This document shows positions 21,181-32,753 of a stretch of 64,000 nt of DNA, piece by piece. Position 1 is the first letter of the stretch, and each line of letters opens with the position of its first letter. Source of the stretch: Podochytrium sp. JEL0797 (Eukaryota; Chytridiomycota; Chytridiomycetes; Chytridiales; Chytriomycetaceae); assembly GCA_027596195.1 (NCBI GenBank), contig JADGJG010000021.1:1-64000 (forward strand), in the 5' to 3' direction. Both the position numbers and the translations under genes were made by a program. Under the pieces are notes generated by a model. That model did not search any database. It was not told the origin of the DNA and worked only from the letters and a program-made list of their open reading frames with translations.

Positions 21181-23404
21181 ATGGCACCCCCCCCCACTGA
21201 ATCTGCAACACCCGATCCACTGCGCCAGGTGCTGCACCGACTAGGACAGGAGGATCACGACAGCGACACTGAGCCAGCGACTGCGCACTCTGTGTTTGCA
21301 CTCCTCGAGAGGGCGGGGTCGCACCTGTCTTCTCAGGGACTGGCGGCGCCTCCCCTTGTCTCCGACTCTGCGTCGACACGCCTCGTCGTGTCTGAGATTC
21401 TTCTTTCAGACGAGACGCAGGTTGCGCTGAGTCCTTCGTCTTCAAACGACTCCGCGCCATTCGACTCCGCGCCATTCGACGCCGCGCCATTCGACGCCGC
21501 GCAATTCGACGCCGCGCCATTCGACGCCGCGCAATTCGACGCCGCGCAATTCGACGCCGCGCAATTCGACGCCGCGCAATTCGACGCCGCGCAATTCGAC
21601 GCCGCGCAATTCGACGCCGCCAAAACGCGCCAAACAACAAAGATGCGCTTCGCCTCAACGTCGTCATCCGATGGCGCAATCGACGACGAAAGAGTCGGCC
21701 GCATTGGCAGTGGGTCGCTGAGCAGAAAAAACTCGCTCGTCACTTCGTGTTTTGCCGAAAACAACTCGGACCAGGAGTGCATCTCGCACATCGACAAGGT
21801 GCTGGGTCAGGTCTCTCTCATGCGCAGGCCGAGCGCATCTTCAATGTCGAAAAAGACCCACATCAAACTGGCAAATACTGCTGTGGGGCTGCGCGAGATT
21901 GCAAAGAAGCTGGGTAAACTTGTGTACAGTGTGCTTCCCTATTGCTAATACTACATTACAGGGAAACGCACGCTGCAGTGGGAATCACCGCCAAAAACCC
22001 TGCTGATCGTAACAAAAATCCACGATCCAGATCTGATTGTATTCACAAAAGATTTGGCCCTATGGCTTATCAACGAATGCAACATGACCGTGTGAGTCAA
22101 GATCTCTTGATCCAATTGTCTGTCTTGTCTGATCTCGTTTTTCTAGACTCGTCGAAGATCGCATGCGAGAAACTCACGAGTTTGCCCCGTTCTGCGACAT
22201 TGAAGAATACAACATCATCACAGAATACGGTGCCCCGACTCCCTCTGGACTGCCACAGCCCGGATTCCCGCGAACCCCAATTTCATCGTCCCTCCCAGCT
22301 TCCCCACTCCCTCCTCATCTGCGGCACTTTACAAATCAACTGTCGAACGGATCCTTTGTCCCCACAGTCGTCAACAACCTCCTTTTCTGGTCCCCCGAAG
22401 ATTTCAAATATCCTCTCAAAACAGACCCTCTGAGCTCCAAAATCGACTTGATTGTGACGCTCGGCGGTGACGGAACCGTCCTTTTCACGGCGGGCCTCTT
22501 CGAATCCGTCAAAGTCCCGCCCATTGTGCCGTTCGACTTGGGATCTCTCGGCTTCCTCGCCGTGTTTGAATTCGAAAAGGCCAAAGACGTGTTGCGCAAG
22601 GTTCTCGGTATCCCAGACCCGACAACGGCAACTCTCACACCCACCATCGCCGCCCTCGAATCCAACACCGCCACCCTCGAATCCAACACCGTCTCCCTGG
22701 AATCCACCACCACCTCCCTCTCTCCCTCCAACCCCAGCAACACCCCACCCCACCCCACAAGTTCCCAAGACCTCTCCTTCGCCTACGAAAATCTCCCACG
22801 CGACCCCGTCTCCTCATGCCACAGCCACACTTGCTTCTTCCACGTCAACATGCGTCTCCGCCTCGCCTGCTCCATTCACCGCATGGACCCCGAAACGGGA
22901 ATCGTGGACCCCACCGCTGAAGAAACGTTCCACGTTTTGAACGAACTCGTGGTGGATAGGGGACCTTCGGCCATCATGTCGCATTTGGAGTTGTTTGTGG
23001 ACGGGTCCCATCTTACTACTTCGATGGCGGATGGACTTGTGGTGGCGACACCGACGGGATCCACGGCGTATTCCCTTTCGGCTGGTGGTTCGATTGTGCA
23101 CCCGCTCGTCCCAGCCCTCCTCGTAACCCCGATCTGCCCCCACACGCTCTCCTTCCGGCCCATGCTCCTCCCCGAAAGCATCGAACTAAAAGTCCAAGTC
23201 CCACTCGATGCGAGGGGAACGGCGTGGGTGAGCTTCGATGGAAAGAAGCGGCGGGAAGTGATGAGGGGAGATGAAGTGAGGGTGGAGGTGAGTCGGTTTG
23301 GGGTTCCGACGGTTTGTCGGCAGGATCAGAGTAGGGATTGGATAGAGAGTTTGAGGAGGTGTTTGCATTGGAATGTGAGGACGAAGCAGAAGGGGTTTAA
23401 ATAA
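21181..23404 (+). CDS. NAD kinase (ATP-NAD kinase)
   Basis: Exons 21181-21913, 21962-22091, 22147-23404; 706 residues. The C-terminal half is the kinase: [20 protein letters not shown], the signature GGDGT at residues 394-398, [19 protein letters not shown], and the [19 protein letters not shown] active-site segment with [13 protein letters not shown] after it. It phosphorylates NAD to NADP. Unusual parts: an N-terminal extension of about 240 residues, largely disordered, with an 11-unit repeat of (S/A)A(P/Q)FD; and an insertion after GIPDP with degenerate LESNTxT/SLES repeats and Pro-rich sequence. The extension lies upstream of the conserved core and probably serves regulation or localisation, if anything. 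Confidence 0.92.
21451..21615 (+). repeat. 15-bp minisatellite, 11 units, inside the NAD kinase ORF
   Basis: Eleven head-to-tail 15-bp units (consensus GCCGCGCAATTCGAC) encode AAQFD or (S/A)APFD. Only two positions vary: first base T or G, and C or A at position 8. All units are in frame, so unit number can vary without disrupting the protein. Confidence 0.9.
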
Positions 23405-23852
23405 TAAGTTTGTACCGTAAAATACGTAGCCATACAGCCCCCAAGTGAAAGTCATTCAAACACGTCTTGAGATCGAAGCGAGAAGAATGACAGCGTTTTG
23501 AATATACAAATTTGAAGCGATCGAATAGTTTAATTGTCTTCCTTCATAGCGGTTTTAGGATATTTACTTAACGCGTTTCGCGAGCAGGATACTGTAAAAA
23601 AACCCCCACTGGGCGAACCCGCGACACACTTTCCTGCCAAATGGTATCCTGTGAACAATTCTATATATTGCGCAAACTACAATTTTCGTCTTCACTAACT
23701 ACAATCACTGGACTTACAAGAATGTCGGTCGAACGTAACATCCAAAGCAACAAGGCTATGCCGCAATTCCTCCCACTTTTGATTATTTTTTTCCGTCCAT
23801 AAAAACCAGCAACTAATAACAATTCCAACAGAACAAAAATATTACAACTTAT
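23405..23852. other. Intergenic region between convergent genes
   Basis: About 450 bp between the stops of the NAD kinase and the first ammonium transporter. It holds an 8-bp inverted repeat (CAGGATAC at 23585-23592, GTATCCTG at 23644-23651) around a GC-rich loop with an A7/T7 run. No coding potential or convincing RNA gene was seen. Confidence 0.5.
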
Positions 23853-25951
23853 TCACATACTCGTACTACTCACAATCGCAACATTTTCTCCACCCACGCG
23901 CTTTTGTTCCTCGGCCATCGCGGCTCTCAATTCTTCCAAAGCCGCTGCTGCCACACTTTCCGTATTGACCGCTTCCGCAAAAGCGGCCACCAGTCTGTTT
24001 GATTGCAGGGAAGGACCTCCTGGGGAAAAAAAAACACGGGCAATTTAGCGCAAACCACAAAACGAAAAAAAGGAAAAAGGGCAGGAAAAGGGAAGAAAAT
24101 TTCAAACCATTGCGTTGATTCAAAGCGGGCTCATCCACCAAATTGGGTGCCGCCAAGCCCTTGTCATCCGAATCCCCACGCTGATGAGGAACAAACAACC
24201 TCGTGTACCGCGACGGCTCCTTAATCTCCGCAATATCCAACCCCTCGATTTCTTCCTCCGTCGTACACCGCATCTTGAGTCCACACACCCTCTCCAAAAA
24301 CAAAATCAACACCACCGTCCACACACTCGCCCATGCCCCGACAGCCGCCACCGCTGCCATTTGAACGGGAATTTGGATCCACACTCCGTCGACCCATCCG
24401 GATGTGGATCCGGGAGCATCGACATCAGTAACGACGTGTTGGGCAAAGAGGCCTGTGAGGATCATTCCGAGGGACCCACCGACGCCGTGTACGCCCATCA
24501 CGTCGAGGGCGTCATCGATTCGAAGGTATTTGATGAATTCGACGGCGTAGAAACACGCCACACCCGCGAGGAGGCCGTAAATGATTCCGAATCCGGGTTG
24601 AACGAACCCGGCGCCTGTGAGTACACGGAGGAATGGATCAGGAAAAGGGTGGTATAAACCCAGTAAAAAAAAAAACAAGTTCACTCTCCAAACCTGACGT
24701 AATCGTTGCCATCCCCGAAACAGCACCCGTACAAAACCCAATCGTCGTAAACCCCCTCTTCTCCACAACCACATCCAAAAACAACCACATGAGCCCCCCC
24801 GCGGCGGCCGCCAAATTACTTGAATACGCGGCATTCACAGCCCTCGGGTTCGCTGCGAACGCGGACCCGCCGTTGAACCCCATCCATCCGAACCAGAGGA
24901 ATCCTGTGCCAATGTACACGAACGCGGGGTTGTGTTTGTGGAACTCGCGGGTCCCGTAGTCGACGCGTTGGCCGAGCATGTATGCGAGGGTGAGGGAGGT
25001 GACACCGGAGGAGAGGTGGACGATGGAGCCGCCGGCGTAGTCGAGGACGTTGATGTTGTGGAGCCTGGCGAGGGGGTTAGAAAAAATTTGTGACGCCCAA
25101 CGGGGGGGGGGGATACGAACCAGCCGTTGGCGGACCAGATCCAGTATACGATGGGGTTGTACACCTTTTTGAATGAAAAAGATTCAATGTTTTTTTTTGT
25201 TCCTGTGGGACAGGTGGCACTCACAATGATGGACCAGAGCAACACAAACACCATGGTTGGGATCATCTTCATTCTTCCACCGACGGAGCCGGTGAAAATG
25301 GCTGGGGTGATTCCAGCAAACATCATCTGAGAAAAACGAGCCACTTTGAACGTCATTCATTACCCCTATTTAATCGACCCCTATTAAATCTTTTACCTGA
25401 TACATAGCATACAACGAGTTTGGAACAGTAGGAGCTTGCACGTTTTGAGTATCAATTGTGTTGAGAAGGGCACCGTAACGAAAGTTTCCTGTAGAACACG
25501 AACGTCACATTTGGAGAACTAGTGGCCAAAAAATAACACGCTTACCAATGAATTTGGAATCCGCCGTGTCGGACAGAGCCAACGTGAATCCAAGGAGACT
25601 AAATTCAATCGCGGCGACTGAAAAGGCGAGCAGGACTGACACAAACATGGTCATTGAGTTTTTGGCTTCGTGTGTCCCCGAGTAGAATAAACCGAGGCCG
25701 GGCACCATTATGAATACCAGGGCCGCCTGCACAAGTATTGCTGAGAATAACAGGTGATGTAAAAAAAAACCAAGGAATCATCGAACCGAAATGAGAAGCC
25801 AGGCCACGTTCCCTGAATCAATGGCAGCTAATGGGTCGGGCTGGGAAGTATTGGTGCTTTGAGCATTCGCTAGCTGATATGATGTGGCAGCAAAGAGGAG
25901 CAGCCGGTGGTGTATTTGCATTTTGAATGTGATTTGCGACGACAGCGCCAT
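23853..25951 (-). CDS. Ammonium transporter, Mep/Amt family (left copy 1)
   Basis: Eight exons: 25951-25787 (an in-frame ATG at 25921 may be the start), 25726-25546, 25488-25397, 25326-25225, 25164-25121, 25064-24694, 24614-24108, 24019-23853; about 532-542 residues. From the downstream ATG the protein has a cleavable-looking leader (MQIHHRLLLFAATSYQLANA). Eleven membrane segments follow. Motifs: ALVFIMVPGLGLFYSG, FVLLWSIIVYNPIVYWIW, DYAGGSIVHLSSG (first pore His), GFLWFGWMGFNGGSAFAAN and VMGVHGVGGSLGM (second pore His). The cytosolic tail is longer than in the paralogs and ends in a predicted Ala/Glu-rich helix (AAAALEELRAAMAEEQKRV) encoded by the last exon. Intron 5 contains an 11-G run. 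Role: NH4+ uptake at the plasma membrane. Confidence 0.9.
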
Positions 25952-26080
25952 AATTTTTTAATTCATCAGCGCCACTGGTGACTGACGCATTTCGCGTTTA
26001 CTAAAAAATACGCGTTCGGAACAAACAAATAATAAACAACATGGCGCATTGATAACATCGCCCCGACCCGTGTCCCCACA

Positions 26081-27660
26081 TCATACTGGAATCGGGACCG
26101 TCTTCTTCACCCCCTCCTCCATCCCACTAATCTTCGAATACGCCGGCGGCTTCGCAATCTCCTTCAACTCTGCCCGATCTAACCCTTCCACCTCCTCCTC
26201 CCGCGTACACCGAAACTTCATCCCAAACACCTTCTCAATCACCAAAAAAAACACAACCGACCACGCCACTGACCAACACCCGACTGCCGCAATCGCCGCC
26301 AATTGAACCGGAACTTGGATCCACACGTGGTCGACCCAACCGGCGGTTGAACCCGGCGCAAACACGTTCGTGACGGTATGTTGGGCAAAGATTCCGGTGA
26401 GGATCATGCCGAGGATTCCGCCGACGCCGTGTACGGCCATGACGTCGAGGGAGTCGTCGATGTGGAGGTGGTGGCACAGTTCGATGCAGTAGAAGCATGT
26501 GATGGCGGCGAGGATGCCGTAAATGATTCCAAAGCCGGGTTGAACGAATCCAGCACCTGAATTACGAACGCGTTTTTAGTTTACGTTGCGAACCAATTGG
26601 AAATAAATTCAAGTTACCAGCAGTGATGGTGGCCAATCCAGCGATAGCACCAGTGCAGAACGCAACAGTGCTGAATCCCTTCTTCTCCACAACCATCTCC
26701 AACAAAACCCACACCAAACCCCCCGAAACGGCCGCCAAATTGCTCGCAAACGACGCATTCGTGGCCCTCGAATTGGCTGCGAATGACGAACCCCCGTTGA
26801 ACCCGTTCCACCCGAACCACAAGAGTCCCGTGCCGAGGTACACAAACATGGGGCTGTGTTGCACAAATTTGCGTTTGTTGTAGTCGACGCGTTTCCCGAT
26901 CATGAGGGCAAGAACGATTGCAGTTGTTCCGGAGCTGACATGCACGACGGAACCGCCGGCGTAGTCCATTACGTTCATGAGTTTGAGCCAGCCGTTCGCA
27001 CTCCAGACCCAGTACACGATTGGGTTGTAGACAATGATGGACCAGAAAAGAACAAACAGCATCATGGGAGCCATTTTCATTCTGCCTCCAACGGATCCAA
27101 GGAACAGAGCCGGAGTGATGGAAGCGAACATCATCTGGAGAAAGTCGCGCAATCAGACTCTCTACATTATTTAATTCAACGAAAATGCGAACGCACCTGG
27201 TACATGGCAAACAGAGAATTGGGAATAGTAGGAGCTTGCAGGTTCGAGGTTTCAATCGTCCCCAGAAGCCCACCGTATTGAAAGTTGCCAATGAATTTGG
27301 ATCCCGAAGTGTCGGACAGAGCCAACGAGAAGCCCATCAGGGCCCATTCGATAGCAGCAACGCTAAATGCCAACATGACAGATACGAGCATCGTCATGGA
27401 GTTTTTGGCTTCTGAAATTCCAGAGTAAAAGAATCCGAGGCCGGGAACCATTAGGAAGACTAAGGCGGTCTGGTGGGCATGCAGTTAGTACTTGGATGCA
27501 ATTTCGATTGCTAAGATGGGACACGCACCGAAATCAGCAGCCATGCTTGGTTGCCTGGGTCTAGTGGAGATTTGTTGGGAAGTGGGGTTGCAACGTGAAG
27601 TTGAGCGTTTGCCAACGGCATCAGCAACGCAGAAGCAAGAGCTAGCCGTGGAGAGATCAT
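26081..27660 (-). CDS. Ammonium transporter, Mep/Amt family (left copy 2)
   Basis: Four exons: 27660-27529, 27469-27197, 27134-26618, 26556-26081; 465 residues. The leader is MISPRLALASALLMPLANA. Motifs: ALVFLMVPGLGFFYSGISEA, MDYAGGSVVHVSSG, GTGLLWFGWNGFNGGSSFAAN and VMAVHGVGGILGM, with both pore histidines. The intron after LLIS (phase 0) and the one after ITAG match the positions in the right-hand array. It lies 130 bp upstream of copy 1 in the same orientation. Protein motifs make it closest by eye to the copies at 58157 and 60474, which suggests the two clusters share an origin through segmental duplication. No GATAAG was seen near its start. Confidence 0.9.
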
Positions 27661-27885
27661 TGTTGGATTTTTTACTGATGCTTGTTTGTCCGGAAAAATG
27701 ATTACTCACATTTTTAAATTCGCCTGGGCCTTCGAGAAAAGCCTCAGGATTAAAAATGCACATTTCAAGCTTCGACACACAGGTTCAAACTGTTTGGAGA
27801 AGTATGAAATAAACAAGAACGACAAAGAACACATCACTACCTCTGAATCCTACATTTTAGCCACCTTGGCCCATTCCGATTTTTA

Positions 27886-29397
27886 TTATTTTAGACACAG
27901 ATGGAAATAAGTGAGAAAGGCGAGAATACCGATAAACAGGAGAATCAAGTCCGTGAAACCACGTGAATGGATGGATTTCGGAGAATCGACAAGGATTGGC
28001 CCCAAATCGAGTTTCTCTGTATCGCCCAATGACTTGCTCTCCGAGCTCTCTTTCTCTTCGTGAACCTCTCCTTCCCAACTTTTCCGCATTCTCGGTGCAA
28101 ACGACTTTGGGAATCCAGCAAAAACCTCCACCCCAACTACCATCTCTGCCACAGCCCTCCCCGCCAAAAAACATCGCGTCATGCCATGCCCACAGAACCC
28201 AGCCACCACAAACTCACCCCTCACACACCCCTCGATATGCTTCAAGCTTCCCACCATTGGCACATTATCTTGTGTGTATCCACAGATCCCGGACCACTCC
28301 ATCTCGACCGGCACGGAACTCCCTTCAAACCCTTCAAAATTCCTCGCCAAATACGCCCGCAACGCGGCTGAAACGGTCGCATTCAACGCGTCATCGCGGT
28401 CACACCCAACATCCGCGTCTTGACTCAAATACCTCATGCCTCCAAGCACCACGCGGCCGTCCCCGCGGCCACTCATGTATTCGAAGCCAGCGTTGAGAAT
28501 CATGGCGAATGTGCCGCGGGACCAGAACGGGTTCGTGACGGGATGGGTTGCAATGACTTGGTTGCGTACGGGTGTGATGAGGAGGGAGGGAACGAGAGCG
28601 GAGGTCCATGCGTTGGTGGCGTAGATGAGTTGGGTAGAGGTGAACCGACCCAGTGGGGTAGTGATGTGGAACGCGTGGGACGCGTTTGGGAGGGGAATTC
28701 GGGAGACTTGGGATACGAGACATTTGGGGAAGAAGCACACGTTTGGGTTTTCTAAGGCGGTTTGGGCAATTGCGAGGACCAAGCGGGCCGAGTGGACACG
28801 CAGTTCTTTGAAGTGGAGGGCACCGTGGGCTGTGTATCGTGAGTTTCGGTATCCCGTGAGGGAGGATACTTCGTCCTGGGAGAGGAGGGACGCGTCGGGG
28901 AAGCATCCGATGTTGCACCAGTCTTGCCAGTCTTGTTGGATGTCGTTGAGGATATCATCGACCGTCAATCCTTTGATGCCGCCGTGTTCAAAGTCTTTCA
29001 GTAAAGGGTCCGGGGAGCCTCCTTTTGCGAGAAACGCGGCGCAGAATTCGCGCAGCGCTTTGACGTTTTCGTTCTCGAAATCAAACAGGCGCTTGGCCTC
29101 TTCTGTTCCGAATTGCTCCGACAGGGCGCGACACGACCCGGAAACTCCCGGGCGCACAAGGCCGCCGTTGCGCCCCGAAGCGCCGCCGGCAACGCCGCGC
29201 GCATCGAGAACCGCAACGCGCAGCCGCGGCGAAAGCTGCGAAAGATGCAGCGCTGTCGCAAAGCCGGAAAGGCCGCCGCCAACAACAACAACGTCAAAGT
29301 CGCGTTGCGAGGAGGGCGGCCGTCGCAGCTTGTCGCTGGGCAGGTCGCACAGCCAGAAGGACGGCAGCGGGAAAGGGGCGAGGCGTGGCGAAGTCAT
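27886..29397 (-). CDS. FAD-dependent oxidoreductase (DAO family), tail-anchored
   Basis: Single exon, 503 residues. The FAD-binding Rossmann motif is DVVVVGGGLSGFATALHL near residue 35, followed by the family-typical GVAGGASGRNGGLVRPG. Later motifs fit the DAO-type fold: an LIYATNAWTSALVPSL strand, WSGICGYTQDNVPMVG and FVVAGFCGHGMTRCFLAGRA. It is expected to oxidise an amine or amino acid with H2O2 formation, but the substrate is not evident. The last 20 residues, FTDLILLFIGILAFLTYFHL, form a C-terminal membrane anchor, unusual for this family; the protein probably faces the cytosol from an organelle membrane. Confidence 0.85.
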   Translation of the reverse strand: MTSPRLAPFPLPSFWLCDLPSDKLRRPPSSQRDFDVVVVGGGLSGFATALHLSQLSPRLRVAVLDARGVAGGASGRNGGLVRPGVSGSCRALSEQFGTEEAKRLFDFENENVKALREFCAAFLAKGGSPDPLLKDFEHGGIKGLTVDDILNDIQQDWQDWCNIGCFPDASLLSQDEVSSLTGYRNSRYTAHGALHFKELRVHSARLVLAIAQTALENPNVCFFPKCLVSQVSRIPLPNASHAFHITTPLGRFTSTQLIYATNAWTSALVPSLLITPVRNQVIATHPVTNPFWSRGTFAMILNAGFEYMSGRGDGRVVLGGMRYLSQDADVGCDRDDALNATVSAALRAYLARNFEGFEGSSVPVEMEWSGICGYTQDNVPMVGSLKHIEGCVRGEFVVAGFCGHGMTRCFLAGRAVAEMVVGVEVFAGFPKSFAPRMRKSWEGEVHEEKESSESKSLGDTEKLDLGPILVDSPKSIHSRGFTDLILLFIGILAFLTYFHLCLK

Positions 29398-30100
29398 TTC
29401 TTAATTTTCATTTGTTTTGCCCATCACGTCTGATTCATCATGGGTTAAAATAATTCCATCACTCCGCCTTAGTTTAATCATCCTCAGCTGCGTCCAGAGC
29501 ACTTCTCTCTGAACGGTATATCGTTCAAGTTTGACTTCCGGGCTCGGACGCCCTCAAGAAATTCGGTACCGCGAACAGTCGATGGAACCAACTCGAAGAG
29601 AACGTCTGCTATCCCCCATAACGTCAAAAAAACCCCCAAGCCTCAAGTTTTTCAGACTGCAGAGATCCCCCCATTACATCGGAATCGACCCCGAAATGTC
29701 CGTCGTCGGCAATGCTCGTGATGTCTAGACTGCAGTATCCGTCCTTGTCGATCGATGGCAGGCTTGGGGCGCAGCACCATATAAAGGTCTTGGCACACTT
29801 TTATCGATAATAGGGTGTCTGGTAATTTTGCATTTCCAAAATTGAGCCAAAAATGATAGGCGCACGCGAAAGAAAGAGTCAAATGCAAGGTCGTCCGGTA
29901 CCTGGCAGTCAGTGGCGTCACTTGGCAGGTGAGTGTGATATGTGAGGGAGGAATTCGGCAGATCATTAACCAATAGGTCACTCTGCAGGTCTTACAAGAA
30001 AGGGTGAGTCGCTGCTTCAACACCCCCTGAGTTATCCATCCCCCAGAGGGAGATAAGATTTCGCGAGAGAATTTTTTGCGCGACGAAAACCAAACTGGAA
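29398..30100. other. Intergenic region of about 700 bp
   Basis: It lies between a divergent pair (29397 minus, 30101 plus). A CATATAAAG TATA-like element occurs near 29780 but is too far from the plus-strand start to be its obvious core promoter. No convincing ORF, RNA gene or repeat was seen. Confidence 0.45.
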
Positions 30101-32330
30101 ATGCCACCCACCAACGACCACGCTGCCTTCTCATCCGCACTTACAGGGCTCGTCCAAGAGTCCATGACCTTCAAAGCCAACGGCACTCGCAGCACCACGG
30201 CACCGCCCCGCTTCTTCCACAGCCCCGTTTCATCAACACACCTGCCACCAAGCGAGATTCCGCTGGTGCCACAGATACCCCCCGTCTCGCCCCCATCCAT
30301 GCTGATCTTCTCAGGCGGGTCGGCCGTGAGCTCGTTTGTGCCCATGCTGCAGGTTTGTCGTGTTCAGCCAAATGTGTTTGCTTACTCGGCTTTGTCGCCC
30401 AGAAAATCACCGACAACGTGTGCTACGTGATGCCCGTCAGCGACGACGGCGGATCGACGTTTGAAATCGTCAAGGTGATGGGCGGCCCGGGGATCGGCGA
30501 TATTCGGAGTCGTATTCTGGGATTGGCCGACACAAGCACCGTGGAGGTGAGGAAATAGATAACGTTTTGTTTCGATCCTAAGCCCATGCTTTGTCACAGG
30601 GTCTGGCGGTATATAAACTGCTCACATATCGATTACCGATGCCTACTTCCGCACCGTCCCTTTATGCTGCCTGTCCCGCCAAATCCGAATGGATGAACAT
30701 TCTCGAGGGCAATCACGTTCTCTGGGAGCAAATCCCGCTACCCCACCAACGCACGATCCGGTCGTTTCTGTTTCAATTCCACGACCACCTTCTCAAAGGC
30801 ACAGCCGGATCCCACATCATTTCCAACGGCGAGCAGAAGCAAACGTTTGATTTCCGGGGAGGCTGCATCGGGAACTTCTTCATCACGGGATGTCGCCTGT
30901 TTTTCCATTCGCTGGAAGCCGCCATCTTTCAATTTTCGAAACTCGTGGGATGTCCCAACAAAACACTCGTGCTCCCCATCGTGGCCACAAGCCACCTCGC
31001 CGTTTCCATCGGCGTGTCACTGCGCAACGGAACCCATATCCACGGACAATGCGAAATCTCTCACCCAGGCGTCACCGCAGCCCCACTCCCGCGACGAAAC
31101 GGCTCCTCCCTCAGCTGCAACCCCCCACCCGTGACGCAACGCCGCGCCGTTTTCGAAATCGAATCCCCGAGCCCAAGCAACGTTGTGACTCCCGGCACGT
31201 CCCTCTCGAACCCGAACCTCCTTTCCTCAACGACCCCAGCGGTCCCCATCACGGCGAACCCGTCCGCCATTTCGAGCCGACTCAAACGATCGTCCATGTC
31301 TTCGTTCAAGAAATTCAACCTCAGCAACAGTCTCGATTTCGCGCCGCTCAATTGGAACCGGTCGTCCGGGTCGCTCATGAGCGCGTCGTCGTCGAATATG
31401 AGCAATAACCTCTTTTTCAGCAAGTCGCATACGGAAGTTACTTCCCTCGTGTCTCCCATCCGACGCGTGTTTTACATCAACAAGGACGGCGCGGAGGTGG
31501 TCCCGCACATCAACGACTTGCTTCCCAAACAGCTCAAGGTGCAACAGACCATTATTTACGGGATGGGAAGTTTGTACACTTCTTTGTTGCCGTGTTTGGT
31601 GGTTCCAGGGGTTGGTGGATTGGTGGCGCAAGATGCGGGGACGCCTGCGTGTCGAAACAAGATTTTGTTGTTGAACGGTACGCATGACCGTGAGAGTGAG
31701 GGGTACACCGCTTTGGACTTTGTGTTGGCCGTCACGGACGCGTTGAATGCGAGTGTGATTAGTGAGAGAGGTGGGCCTGGGATGGTGAATAAGGTGATGC
31801 AGAAGCGGGACGCGAGTACGGATATGGAGGGGGCGGATCAGGTGTGGCGGTGGAGGGGCGCGCTTGTGGGGACGGGGGGTGGTGTTGGGGGGAAGGGGGT
31901 GAGTTCTGTGGGGACGGGGATGTCGGATGCGGAGACGCTTATGGAAGAGTTGTTTGTTGGTGGGGAGAGTAGTGTTGGGAGTGATTTTGATGAAGAGGAG
32001 GAGGAGGACGATGAGCAGGATGTTTCTGAGATGCAGAGTCCCGGGGGGAGGGGGTATTTGGTCACGCCGTACCCGCCGTCCGCGTACATTACGCATTTGT
32101 TGTATACGGAGGACTCACAGGTGGCTGTGGAGGTGGAGGAGATTGAGTTGCTTGGGATCAAGTGTGTTCGGGTAGATAAGATTGGTGGACCGGCGAGCCC
32201 GACGCGTGTGGAGCGCGGGTCGGTTGTGAATGTGTCGACGTTGAGTAGCCGGACGCCGGGGCATTTTGGAGTGGAGGAGTTGCGGCGGGTGCTTGAGCCG
32301 ATACTTGCCGGGGTGACGACTGTGGAATAA
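30101..32330 (+). CDS. CofD/YvcK family protein (UPF0052)
   Basis: Exons 30101-30352, 30403-30546, 30600-32330; 708 residues. The N-terminal strand MLIFSGGSAVSSFVPML is followed by VCYVMPVSDDGGSTFEIVKV and GGPGIGDIRSRIL, the signature of the CofD-like fold (bacterial YvcK, 2-phospho-lactate transferase CofD, yeast YNL011C). Further family segments are FRGGCIGNFFITGCRLFF, VVPHINDLLPKQLKVQQTIIYGMGSLYTSLLP and KILLLNGTHDRES. Two Ser/Pro-rich or acidic insertions (around residues 280-330 and 560-620, with an EEEEEDDEQD run) are probably disordered. Role in fungi is unknown; bacterial relatives control carbon flux and wall synthesis and bind UDP-sugars. Confidence 0.85.
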
Positions 32331-32693
32331 ATTTGTATTTTAGAATTGCCTGTAGAAATGCTCCGTTTTTTTTGGCGACGGCAAATCTTCACATCACATT
32401 GTGGTTTCAAAATATTTTCCTCTCTACTTGCGAAACGAGACACGTTATTTTTGACTTACACGATTCTATCACGCGTTCGACCCCATTTCTCGTTTCCACA
32501 TCCTCTCGTATCACATTTCTTTTGTGTACGTGTTGTAAACATTTTTTTGAGCCGCTAACATTTTTAGTCACCTTTGTTTGCCAGACGAGCTGCCACCTCC
32601 TAACAATAAAGTTCGTTGCACGTTACCAATATTACGAAAGGCTTGTAAAAGTCATTGGATCTAGTAGTAGTATAATGACACCCAATTCATCAT

Positions 32694-32712
32694 GCGGGCA
32701 GTTTCGCATAAA
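32694..32712 (+). promoter_or_regulatory. Conserved 19-nt promoter element of GH16 paralog
   Basis: GCGGGCAGTTTCGCATAAA lies 42 bp upstream of the GH16 start at 32754 and recurs base for base at 35800-35818 upstream of the GH16 gene at 35880. The CATAAA end probably serves as the TATA-like element. Confidence 0.55.
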
Positions 32713-32753
32713 AGGAGCAACAACACATTCGGTTCCCACTAATCCTCTACGGC

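Noticed and set aside
21152..21679. Repetitive ARRRIARRR protein on the minus strand
   Set aside because: It is the reverse-strand reading of the 15-bp minisatellite in the NAD kinase gene; the plus-strand frame continues into the conserved kinase.
23596..23651. tRNA-like sequence on the minus strand (B-box-like GGGTTCGCCC followed by T7)
   Set aside because: The A-box-like match is too close to the B-box, and no acceptor or anticodon stem can be drawn.
31227..32096. 289-codon open frame on the minus strand
   Set aside because: Antisense to the CofD-like gene; low-complexity Arg/His/Pro composition and no motif.
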